The translations under genes and the position numbers were made by a program. Under the pieces are notes generated by a model, which had not been told where the DNA came from, did not search any database, and worked only from the letters and a program-made list of their open reading frames with translations. A DNA stretch of 64,000 nucleotides. Source: Cinnamomum chago. Its lineage: Eukaryota; Streptophyta; Magnoliopsida; Laurales; Lauraceae. The stretch is from NCBI GenBank assembly GCA_038049695.1, contig CP142456.1:17512501-17576500 (forward strand), written 5' to 3'. Of this stretch, positions 34,901 through 44,300 are shown piece after piece. How positions within the stretch are numbered: position 1 is the first letter of the stretch; each line of letters opens with the position of its first letter.

Positions 34901-37900
34901 AATTTGAATTAAAAGGACCCAATAATGCAGAATTAGTGATAGGCATGTGATGGATTGGATATGCATGACCCAAACAAAGCCCTAATGGACAACCAAACCT
35001 GGTCCACAATACCAGCTCTGTGGCTGGTCTTACAAGTATCCCCACTAAAGGGGATGCCCAATATTGTTTGGAGAGGAAGTAATTTCTATTGTTTAGTTAC
35101 CTTTCCTATTTTGAGACTTAATAAAAGTGGAATCGGAATCTTTCTTAGAAGTTAGCTACAAGGAAAGTACAACTGGCAAGTCACAAATAAGAAACAAGGG
35201 ACCAGGAATCCTCTAGTTAAGGACGTCCAAGTGGAGAATCTTCAATGATTTTATTCCTTTCTTTTTTTTTTAGAAACTTAAATATATGCATTGTAATAAG
35301 GACTTTAAAAGTCAGATTTCTTTCCTCGGTACTTAGGGACTATGTTTACATGAATACTAGCACAATAACCCGTGCTTAGGCATGACCCACATGGTGAGGG
35401 TCCTCACTCCATCAAACTACTTTTGAAAATTCCTAATAAACACTTACATATTGGTATTGTGTGGTGTGGTGGTTAGGTCATTTATTTAAAAATGCAAAAG
35501 GCTATAAGTTCAAATCCCACCACCTCTACCTTTTAAAACTTTTTACTAAGGTATCGCTCGATAAAAAAAAAAGGGTCAAAATTGAAAGCAATTTGGTCAA
35601 AATTGAATCCAAAACCATCAGCTTTAATTTATTATAATTAGAAAGTAGTTTTGGAGCTTTGTTATGGGAAAACATTATATAAATGCTCTAGTATGGATAG
35701 TCCAAAGGCCATTTCTTGTATATTTTCAGACTTCAATAAAAGTTTGCATTATTTGCAACTATTATCCTCTTCGCCACTGGTTTGAGACTATGCATCCTAA
35801 GGATTGAAGACAATTCAAGTGGTGGTTTGCATATTTAGGATATGCTTTTACTCTTTTTTTCTTTATGTTTGCTCGAGTTTCTGTTGATTCGGCTTAGAGA
35901 TTGGAATTGTGTTTTCGATCAATTGTTGCTCACCCTTTTCACTGCATTAGAACTAAAGTAGAATTAGCAAGCAAGGAAGTTGATTTAGTTCTTCCAGTAA
36001 CACCAATTGAGGAAAGGGCTGAGTCAATCAAAGCAGCAACAGAATTCTGAATCTTCTCTTTGAAAGAGTCCCTGGAAGTTTGTGCCAAAACGACATTACA
36101 TTTTGGAGTTGATTGATTAGTTAGCAGACAAAGTACTTCTCTCAAAGCTTGCTGAACAAAAGTGTTTTAAGTCTGGAGTTCCTTTATCATGGTTATAAAA
36201 ATTGGCTGATTTGATCTGTATCATCCAAGTTCCAACACCTGTCCAGAAATTGTCTGAATAATACGGGATATGAGTGCGATACCCGTATTCATTTGCCTCT
36301 ATGTATTGCCAAATGATTTGTGCAGTAACACAGCCAATACTTACAGTTACAATAGTGTGTGAGTTATACATAATATTCTGCAAAATATGGTGTGTTGGGT
36401 TTAAACATAATACCGACTCATCATATGTGGTGATTACCTCTAAATCACACACTAACATCTGGAAACTGAGTTTAGTTTTTATATAAATGAACAACAAAGA
36501 CATGCAGATTCTCTGTTACACCCCCTTTTATATATATGATCAACCCAATTCCTTCATAAACACCTAGCCCTTTGAATTGCCAACAGTCCTAGTTTGATGC
36601 TAATCTAGACATTAATTAATCATCATTAGATGTGACCAAAAGTAATTTGCATGATATGGAGCCATTAAGATTTGAGAAGATAAAATTATTGCTAGGATTG
36701 TTCGATTGGACTGATTGATTACTAATGATGACATTAACTGCAGTTGTACAGCTCACGATATGTTCTTTTTTATTATAAAATATGCAATTTTTTTCTTTTT
36801 CTTTTTAAAATGGTGTCACATCGTAGCCTGTTTCCACCTTGCAGGTAAAAGTTGCAATGCATACTTATTTTATTTTGTTGGTCCCTGTGTTTTGAGAGGG
36901 AGAGAGAATGGTGTTATGCATTTTTTATATAAGAAAAAAATATAAGTTTTCTTTATGGTTTCATGCTACATTGTAATTGCTTTATTTAATTATTTCTGGA
37001 TAGTTTATGAATTTGTGAATTTGTTTTAAACTGGATTTGTGGTTTTAAGAGTATTATATCAAGTTATTTAATAATATATTTGTATTATAACTCTACTTTT
37101 CTTAGGTGGGTTTACTGCTGCTTGAATCGCTATTGCTTCTTGGCTACTTTGCTCTCTTCCACCCTGGAAATCAAGCTGTTTTACGATGGGGCAAGAGCCC
37201 AACCATCCTTCACAAGGTTAGTTGTGTTGCAAAGAAATAGTTCCTTCAGTTTAGAATATGCTGGGCAGTAGGGCAAACTTTCTTCATAGTATCATGATAT
37301 TAACTTCTAAGATCTGTTCTAGAAACTTTTAATACTTAAATATTCCATGGGTCAACTCGGACCGGCCAAATTGTTAAACCATGAGTTCAAGTGATGTTAC
37401 CATTTATAAAAAAAAAAGAAGTAATAACAATGAAAAAAGGAAAAGAAACAAATCTATGTGGACCTATGGAGGTTCTCCAATTGTACTGTAAATTTATGAT
37501 ATTGCATATTCAGCTTGTCAAGACACACCCTTAGTTTATCAAACGAGCTCAAGCAAATCTAACATGTTTGGCTGCAAGAAAACAGGTCTGTGATCTGCCG
37601 TTTGTGTTCTTCAGCGACCCTGAGTTGATGCCTATCTTAGCTGGCACACTAGTGGCTTCCTGCTATGGGTGTGAACAGAGTAAAGGGGTGGTGCAGCAAG
37701 AACTCAGTATGGAAATGTTGCTTTCCCTCCTCAAATCATGCAAACTAGGATTGGTCAACCTTCAGTCAGAACCATCAGCAGCTAATACCACAGCTGAGGA
37801 TCCATGTGATGGTAATCAATTGGTTCCTGAATCCAGAAAACTTCAAGGTGATCTACCCATTAGATCTAATCGTATTCTAAGAAACACACGAGTTGTGTTG

Positions 37901-38113
37901 GGCAAGGGAGGTTTTCAGGGCAGCAATGCAAGAGTTGTCAAAGTGAGAAGTCAGAGAGATCATAGAGGAACAAAAACCTGTGATGATTGGGCAGTCAAGC
38001 ACAACTTACCAGCTTCAGAAGCTTCATTTGGGTTTATGTTGCATAGTAGATTTCCTATTAGCTTTATGGATAAAGCAGAAGAATTCTTTTCAGTTGGGTC
38101 CTCAAGTGTGTGA
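24974..38113 (+). CDS. SCAPER: SCAPER-family protein (seven recognised coding exons)
   Basis: Exons read from splice sites and frame: 24974-25990, 26416-28245, 28636-29865, 31017-31121, 31310-31399, 37106-37216 and 37586-38113 (stop TGA). All junctions fall between codons, with GT donors and AG acceptors, giving about 1,636 codons. The order is an acidic N-terminal part, the SCAPER N-terminal signature (LWCFLFENLNRAVDELYLLC, about residues 254-273), a long Arg/Glu coiled coil, then a conserved helical C-terminal half. Animal SCAPER is a cyclin A-binding, ER-linked protein involved in cell cycle and ciliary functions. The plant role is not established. The start is uncertain: KIKWGDLEDD at residue 6 normally lies internally in plant homologs as I recall them, so upstream exon(s) may be missing or lost. 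Confidence 0.88.
26416..28245 (+). CDS. SCAPER: SCAPER exon: coiled-coil region
   Basis: The exon has 610 codons between GATACAG|GTTAGG and ATTAAG|GTGCTT. It opens with VRRMASSPQRAEILSSSLEA, then a Ser/Lys-rich stretch. From about 27120 to 27870 it is a nearly unbroken charged coiled coil (RKKEEAQVRREEERRAS, KLAERLSESEQRRKVYLEQI). The end (KKVRQRLMALKYEF, then RAQVGAARAKIGRWLQDLQK) is highly conserved in character with plant SCAPER proteins. Antisense open frames over this exon are coding shadows. Confidence 0.88.
28636..29865 (+). CDS. SCAPER: SCAPER exon ending in a duplicated splice donor
   Basis: The exon has 410 codons from FLEGKDSELHASRQAGLLDF to LQANSRLSSEQ|GTAGCT. It carries the conserved segments NRSYFLAQNLLPPIIPMLSA and LVIAYQIIHRLRDLFALYDR, a variable Ser/Asp-rich loop (about 29225-29740), then IAFLVSAIAETGLVSLPSLL. 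The donor at 29865/29866 recurs 87 bp downstream (29952/29953) in an exact tandem copy. Using the second donor adds 29 codons without a stop and keeps the frame. Confidence 0.85.
29844..30017 (+). repeat. Perfect 87-bp tandem duplication across the SCAPER exon end
   Basis: Copy 1 is 29844-29930 and copy 2 is 29931-30017. No difference is seen between them. Each holds 22 exon bases (CAGCCGATTGTCATCTGAGC plus AG), the GTAGCT donor and 65 intron bases. The length is a multiple of three. Confidence 0.95.
29866..31016 (+). other. SCAPER intron, no further feature
   Basis: Apart from the second copy of the 87-bp duplication this intron is AT-rich unique-looking DNA ending in TTTAACTACAG. No gene or element ends were recognised. 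Confidence 0.6.
32246..32611 (-). mobile_element. Copia LTR, minus orientation, in SCAPER intron
   Basis: On the minus strand this begins TGTTGGATTTGACTCAAAAG at 32611 and ends AATTAATTTCCCAACC near 32246, matching the forward LTR at 33546-33916 at roughly 85-90% by eye. A polypurine-like AAAGTGGAGAT lies just upstream on the minus strand (about 32622-32612). Confidence 0.85.
32612..33545 (+). pseudogene. Truncated Ty1/copia pol fragment between inverted LTRs
   Basis: The + frame 32936-33490 has the end of a copia protease region and the GAG-pre-integrase motif: VRTLGDVRHVPALKKNLIFL, LWHMWLRHMSEKGMLELHKR and CKFCVFRKQKVSF (zinc-binding HHCC region). A stop lies at 33488-33490. The start of the integrase core follows (INLDVWGPSPVKS), then the sequence passes straight into the polypurine tract AAAAGGTGGAGAT and the 3' LTR, so integrase, RT and RNase H are deleted. 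Confidence 0.8.
33546..33916 (+). mobile_element. Copia LTR, plus orientation, in SCAPER intron
   Basis: 371 bp, TGTTGGATTTGGATCAAAAG to TAATTTCCCAACA. It is preceded by a polypurine tract (33533-33545) and followed after two bases by TGGTATCAGAGCC (33919-33931), an initiator-Met primer site. An LTR with both a tract before it and a primer site after it implies a tandem or recombined LTR structure. Confidence 0.88.
33917..34460 (+). mobile_element. Copia 5' leader remnant after primer site
   Basis: The sequence from the primer-binding site onward is a GA-rich leader typical of the start of a copia internal region. No gag could be recognised before similarity is lost near 34460. Confidence 0.5.
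34461..37105 (+). other. Rest of the SCAPER large intron
   Basis: AT-rich DNA with no gene. The only element recognised is a SINE-like unit near 35457. The intron ends CTACTTTTCTTAG at 37105. Confidence 0.5.
35457..35572 (+). mobile_element. tRNA-derived SINE-like element
   Basis: A box-like GGTGTGGTGGTTAGG (35463-35477) and a B-box-like AGTTCAAATCC (35508-35518) are spaced as in pol III promoters. A tRNA-unrelated tail and a run of ten A follow (35563-35572). No target duplication was found, so the call rests on the promoter boxes and the A-tail. Confidence 0.5.
37106..38113 (+). CDS. SCAPER: SCAPER last two exons
   Basis: Exon 37106-37216 encodes 37 residues (VGLLLLESLLLLGYFALFHP, then RWGKSPTILHK). 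Exon 37586-38113 encodes 175 residues (VCDLPFVFFSDPELMPILAG, CEQSKGVVQQELSMEMLLSL) and ends in a less conserved Ser/Arg-rich tail with SVGSSSV before TGA. They follow the large repeat-filled intron (31400-37105) and show intact frames and splice sites, so the gene appears functional despite the insertions. Confidence 0.88.
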
Positions 38114-38849
38114 TTCGGTGCTTGGACTTCGTAACATGGTTTGGGCATATGCTAAAGGTGATATTTTTTATGTCTTTGGCGGGGAATTATACATCTGAGG
38201 TCATACATCCTTCACAAAATCAGAGCTGAAAATGAGAAGAAATTCTCTGTATATTCTTCCTACACTCTTGGATGAATCCATCTAGTAGTTAAAGTGGATT
38301 GAATGTAGAAGGCGAAGAAAGCGCTGCTTAATCTTCCGTTCGTTGCACATAGTTATGCCAATGTCTGCAAGCACTTGTCCAAAATTTTCTGTGGAGAGTT
38401 GAGGTAGTGTCTGGCTAAATTCTGAATATGAAGAACTTTTTCCTTTGCTAAAAATCCAAAGAGCTTTGAAGTAGTCAGTCAGTTGGTCACTTCTGCAACA
38501 AAATGGAAGAAAATTCATGACACTAGGGGTACAAGAGCCATTCAGCAATTGTCAAATGTTCTACAGTTTCCTTGGAGCATTTAGCAGCCACTGGAATTTG
38601 TGTAGTTAATTATTAGTGGGTTTCAAGTTCCAGCGATGAACTGCTACTGAATTTTTTGGTCACTCACTGGAATTGGTCATAAACAGAGCATGATAAGCAG
38701 CCAAATTCCAAGGTGGTTTTTTTTTTTTTTTTCAAAGTAGCTTAGAAATAAAAATATATTAAGATTATGTTTTCCTTTAAAATATTGTTGAAAAAAATAC
38801 ACCTAGAATGAACAAAAACAGTATTTATCATTCTTAAAATCCTATACAT
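38114..38849 (+). other. SCAPER 3' UTR and intergenic DNA
   Basis: The first part should be 3' UTR. No clear canonical polyadenylation signal was singled out. A T-run lies at about 38717-38732. Confidence 0.4.
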
Positions 38850-39181
38850 AAAGGGAGCCCCTCTGAGCGTCGACGCCTGTGGTGGGTCCCAGTTGGGGAT
38901 GATCACCCTAGCCATGTATATGGTAATGGAGGCTTGGATCATCATTCTAACCACTTGATTAATGGCCGATAAGTTTTTACGGTCCTAAACGAGTGCACAG
39001 TCGATCCAACGGTCTAGTTCATTCAGATGGGTGCCAAAACTCCCGAGACAAGGGAGTCCTTGTTTTATGTTCCACTCAAATGGCCCCCTATGGTGTTTGG
39101 GAGCAGATCATAACATGGGCCCCACCTGGTGTTTGGGGGCATATAAAGTGAGTGCTGGCGCTTAGCAGAGAGGTACCCTTT
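38850..39181. mobile_element. Candidate MITE, 332 bp
   Basis: The ends AAAGGGAGCCCCTCTGAGCG and CTTAGCAGAGAGGTACCCTTT are imperfect inverted repeats (about 14 of 20 matching) and are flanked by CAT on both sides. The interior is GC-richer than its surroundings. The family is not recognised, and the short flanking repeat could be chance. Confidence 0.4.
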
Positions 39182-40327
39182 CATAAAAACTTATTAGGAA
39201 ATAAAAAGTGATGTAAAATTATTAAAACTACAGTGAGGTTTGAATTTATAATTATTCAAGTATTCTGATTTTTAATGTAAGTTTTAGGTAGAAAAAGAAA
39301 GAAAAACGTGTTAAGTTAAAATAGTTGTTGAAGGAAGAAGTGTTATCAGTTAATGAGCTAGGCCCGGACAAGTCTCGTTTTGTCCTACCCTCCCAATTTC
39401 AAATTTAATTCAATTAATGGACCTGATGTATTGTACATGATTTAATAACCACGAGCCTTAGTATATAGGCCATGCAATTGTGGGGTGGCCCATGTAGGAC
39501 TGTCGACAGGCCATGCAGACAATGTAGGATGGGTCAGGTTATGGATTCATGTGGATTGTGCAAATTATGCGGGTCAGGTCATTGCCTGACTCGTTTTTCG
39601 GGTTGAGCCTCAAGCCCAACCCCCAAAAATCCCTGATTAATCCAACTTGTTTTGACCACACCAACCATAATTACCAATTTTGTTTTGGACCCTGTTTCAA
39701 TTTGGCTTTTAAATCAAAATATTTTGGCTGTTTTAGAATTTTAGCAAAATGTAGAGTTACGTTTCAAAAAGAATATAATATATATACATATAAAATAAAT
39801 ACTAAAATTTTAGTATTAGATTGATATTTAGCTAGAGTCCTACTTTCTATTAATGTGAGATTTTGTTAGGACTTATTGTTGATCCAAGAATCTTCTTCAG
39901 CCAATTAAAAGGCTAATGAGAGGCCTTTGAAGTCTGAAAAGAAAAGGTATATAGGCAGAAGTGCAAAAAACACTTTTTTCCGAAGAACGAAAAACAAAAG
40001 GTGCAAAAGGGGAAAAGGGCGAATGCTCTTGCTCTTCGTTTTCTTCTTCTTTCCTTCCAACTTGAATGAGAAGATGGATTAGGGTTAGCATTTCTAAAAA
40101 TAAATAAAAAAGGATGAAATGGAGATTTTGGCCAAGGAGTTCTCATTGGCTCGATTGAAACTAGGAAAAAAAAAATTGACCAAAGTATTTTTGTGGGAAT
40201 TACTTAGTTCAAATAATAGTTCGAATTAAAAGAATATCCATCGAAACAATTCGATATTTGACAACTATGATACCAAGCCATCTGGCACTAAGCAACCGTG
40301 AGAATGCAAGATGTCTAGATGGGTTGG
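39182..40327. other. Intergenic, no gene recognised
   Basis: AT-rich DNA with short open frames only and no repeat ends seen. Confidence 0.4.
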
Positions 40328-40800
40328 TAGGGATTTTATATGTTGTAATTGGATGGATGCATGTTCATTTTATCATCATTTAAATTTTCACATATGTATT
40401 AAGTTTGAAGATATTGAAATCTCGAATTTTTACATGCATAGTTTCATAACTTTCAAACTTGATTTTCATGCATGATTTGATTTTTAAACTTACATGCGTA
40501 ATTAATTGAGAAATTATTTTAATCATGCATGTATATAGTTTTAGTCATTTAAATCATCTGAGGCATTGATAGGTTTATGTTTTGAATACACCTTTGGTTT
40601 GATTTAAACATGTATCTAAGCATGACTTTCATGTCCCAATAGTTTCCACGGAAAAAATCTTGAAAAAATGATTTTTTATTTTGGAAACTAGCTGTTAGGC
40701 TAGTGTCCGCGGTTGACGCTGATAATGTAGTTTTCAAACATTTTAGGCTATTCTCTCTTGCTTGTGCCGGGGAAGATAGTGTGAAAATTAACAATGAAGT
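40328..40800 (+). mobile_element. Diverged fragment of the same LTR family as 12373-14293
   Basis: TAGGGATTTTATATGTTGTA, then ATTGGATGGATGCATG and TCATCATTTAAATTTTCACA, follow the order of the opening 470 bp of the solo LTR, with many changes. The 3' three quarters of the LTR are missing. Confidence 0.6.
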
Positions 40801-41180
40801 TAGACATTAGATGTAAGTTTTGAGTATTAGTTTTAACTATAAGAAATAAAAACAAACGGCTTATATGGGGCATGCTGGTTAAATGAGTTGACCTTAACCC
40901 TATTCGTTTAAATGCGAGTTAGGAAATCTTGACCTGCGACTGACCCATATATTATACGGGTCGGGTTGTGTGGGTAATATATGGGTCGAGTCAGGCCGGA
41001 TCGAAGGGTTGGGTTGGCTTTTGGCGCTCTACTTAGAGAGAAGAAAAAATACAACGGATATTACAATCAGCGCCTTCCATTTCAACGGTGTGGATGATTT
41101 GCCCTAATTTGGGGACTCTATTTCTTCTTTTTTCTAGCCCGCGAGTCCGCACATGCCTGAGTGCGCGATCATCTCGGAGA

Positions 41181-41183
<3 letters not shown>

Positions 41184-41219
<36 letters not shown>
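41184..41219 (+). promoter_or_regulatory. (GA)n tract in the SAP18 5' UTR
   Basis: A GA run of 36 bases ends 11 bases before the SAP18 ATG. GA tracts in plant leaders and promoters are known targets of BBR/BPC GAGA-binding factors. A regulatory effect here is inference. Confidence 0.6.
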
Positions 41220-41221
<2 letters not shown>

Positions 41222-41230
41222 CAGAGAGAG

Positions 41231-41356
41231 ATGGCGGGAGTGGCAGAAGCACCTAACAGAGCGGGAAGAGGTGGTCCTCCTCCTTCTACTCAACCCAGAG
41301 GCCCTCTTCCTCCTCCTCCCTCTCGTACCCGTTTCGAACCTGTCGATCGAGAGAAG
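41231..41356 (+). CDS. SAP18: SAP18 exon 1
   Basis: The exon has 42 codons and ends GATCGAGAGAAG|GTAACC. The Gly/Pro-rich N-terminal tail is variable across homologs, but the closing EPVDREK is a stable landmark. It follows the GA tract of the leader. Confidence 0.9.
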
Positions 41357-44300
41357 GTAACCTACTTCACTCTCTATCTCTATCTTTTCCTTTGAAGTAT
41401 ATGACTTTGTTGTTGTTGTTGTTGTTAAGATCAAAACACAAATGCTGCGATGTTTCGTTTGATTATCCAACCCAAGTTACTCTCACCAAAATCAAACTTC
41501 TTCTAGTTAAAAAATCACAAGGACCCATTAATATATTTGGGACATGAGCTGTGCGTGTGGGTTTGGTGGGGGTGGTGCGTGAATTCGAGCCCTCTGTAAA
41601 GCTAAAAGAAAGAAAGAATGACAGAAAGATAAGGACCCATTAGTTCATTCATACCCCATCTTCCCAATATGCCTAATATTTCATCTTATACCGTTGAACT
41701 GTACATGTTTGCTGAAAAGCTGGTGACGTGGTCAACTACTCAAATCAAACATCTTCTAGTTAATAAATGAAGATAACCCACATTCTAATCTTCCCAAGAT
41801 GCCTATATATATTATACCCTTGCCCTGTACGTATTTGATAAAATGGCTCTCACTTGCTCCTTGCTCCTCTACTTAAGTCTTTAATTTGGCAGTTTTTTCT
41901 TTCCTTTGCTTTTCTCCAACCATTGTTTCCCTTCTGCACTCCTGGGTATGAAGTATGGGAAGCAGATCCCCACCAATCGGGAAGAAAACTGACACAAATC
42001 CCGGCGGTATTGGTGTGGTTTTGTTTTCTGCTGAAAAATGTGAAATAATTGCCGGAAACTGACTGTGTCGGCCTGTAGTGGCCCGAACTGATGATATGGA
42101 TCGAATTCAGGATATGGGTGTGAATCGGCAATACATAATTTGAGTTGTAAGGGAAGAAAAGGAATTCTTTATAGCACAGTGTTTCATTTATACGGAACTT
42201 CTAATTGTCTAGGCCCAAAGAAAATGCACAGTGAATTGGCCCCATTTGGATGCCGGTGGCCTTGTAACTCATGTTTCCTGAAACTCTAATTACCCATTAG
42301 CAGCATCACAGATATATTTTTGGAAATTGGTGTCTTGAAATAATATTGCAGCAAGTAAAATAACATTTGAAAACTTATTAGTACAAAAGGATGAAACATA
42401 AGTATTGCTATTAGAAATTTATTTTTATAGAATATCTTACCTTTTTTACCATTTTTTATTCTGATAAAAAATTGATTTTCTCATATTTACATAATCAAAT
42501 TTTAATTTTTGAATATTGTGAAAACATCACAAAAGAGTAAACAACTGTATTGTAAATGTAAATCAGGTTATCCAAATACATGCACTATCATTTACATGTG
42601 AACTGATCTAGCAGCCTTGGTTTACAAAGATCCAAATGGGCCCTTGATTCCCATGCCGAACTTTCGCATTTGTTCCTTGAGGCAATGCCTACTTAATAAA
42701 GCAAAGAAAACCAATATGGTTTGGCTGGGCACTTGGCACCCATTTTAATTCACGGAATTGGTAGCTTCTGAATTGGATTGGGTTCCTGATCCATATTGGT
42801 GTAGTATTTTATTTATTGCTCTTAAGACCATTTGAGAGATTTTTATATCAAACTTATCATGTTTTGCACTTGTTCACTCATTATTCGAACAAGGATATGA
42901 GGCATTTTCCTTCTTCCATGTTAATCATATTCTATAGATTCAAACCTTGTTCAATATTCAAATCTCCTCTCTCTCTCTCTCTCATCATAATGTGATTTGT
43001 TTTGATGTGAATTTGCTTTTGATACTTGCAGACCTGTCCTTTATTGCTTCGGGTTTTCACAAAGGTATGGATTTCCTTTGATCCTTTGCACGTTACACAA
43101 ATTAGGGAATCTCTCTCGCTCTCTCTCTCTCTATATATATATATATATGAGGGGGTAGTAATATTCGCTTATGAAGTATTTACTTGAACATTTGGTTATG
43201 ACAGTTTTTGTGAAATATCCTGAAACTTTTTTTACGCTGTAGCACGTTACAATAGTTTTGAATCTATATTTAGAAAATCGGGGTTCGAAAACCTTTTCTT
43301 TGATATTTTTTTCCTTGTAAGTTCTGATACTCTCATAGCTTCTTTTAGCATTCTTACTTAAATACTCTCTTGAAAATTCATCATCAACATCATTCAATTA
43401 AATATATATATATATATATATCTACATCATCCTCAATCAATGAATGCATGGTTTTAAAAATTGGACTTGGCCTCGGCACTGTCCTAAGAAAAGATTAGGA
43501 CTTGAAGACAGAGACGGATGACTAGAAAGGGAGGAAACTTGTAGCAAGAGAAGAGAAGAGGTTTTGTGTTGAAACACACATCCTCCACATGCTCCCTTTT
43601 TAATCGAGTACTCAATAATTATAATACAAAAAGGGATTCTAAATCTAGAAAATTCTAACTCCTAATCCTAACTGGATTCCTAATCCCCTTATGGTCCTTA
43701 CATAATAAAAAGTGGGACCATTTACATTAAATTCCCAGTACTCCTCCTCAAGCTAGACTAAAGATATTAATCATTCTCAGCTTGCTAAGTATTGATGCAG
43801 GCCCTAGGGTTAGGGCCTGCGTAGATGCCGAAGCACGTGTCAAAGACACCTCAAATTATCTCCACAGAAATTTCTAACACGAGGAAAACCTCTCCAAAAA
43901 GGAAAATCTCAATCTTTATTCAACTCCAAATCTGAAATTAATATCTCTACAATGTAATATAAATAGGCAAAGTAACTTAGGGCCTAAGAAAACCTATTCT
44001 AATAATAGCAACCATCCTAATCAAACTAGGAAACCAAATAAATCAGCATACTAACCTTAATTACAATAAAATTAAGAAGCAACTAAAATATGCTGGGTGG
44101 GACCACTGGTGGAGTGGGAGCCTGCTCTGCATCATTCCCCCCAGGTTGAAAGAAGAGTTCGACCTTGAACTCGGGTTTTCTTCAAGTTGCCTCTATATAT
44201 ATGATGTACGTGAAGCACTTCCTTTGTTGCAGGGGCCTTTGATTTCTTTCTCGGTGAGTCTGGTCTCTTTGGATGAAAAGTAACTTCTTGTCCACCGTGT

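Noticed and set aside
35463-35525. A tRNA gene
   Set aside because: The A and B boxes are present but no cloverleaf with acceptor and anticodon arms can be folded by eye, so a tRNA-derived SINE fits better.
37586-38113. Possibility that the last SCAPER exon belongs to a separate gene
   Set aside because: It opens at a clean AG acceptor in the same codon phase, and VCDLPFVFFSDPELMP directly continues the conserved SCAPER order.
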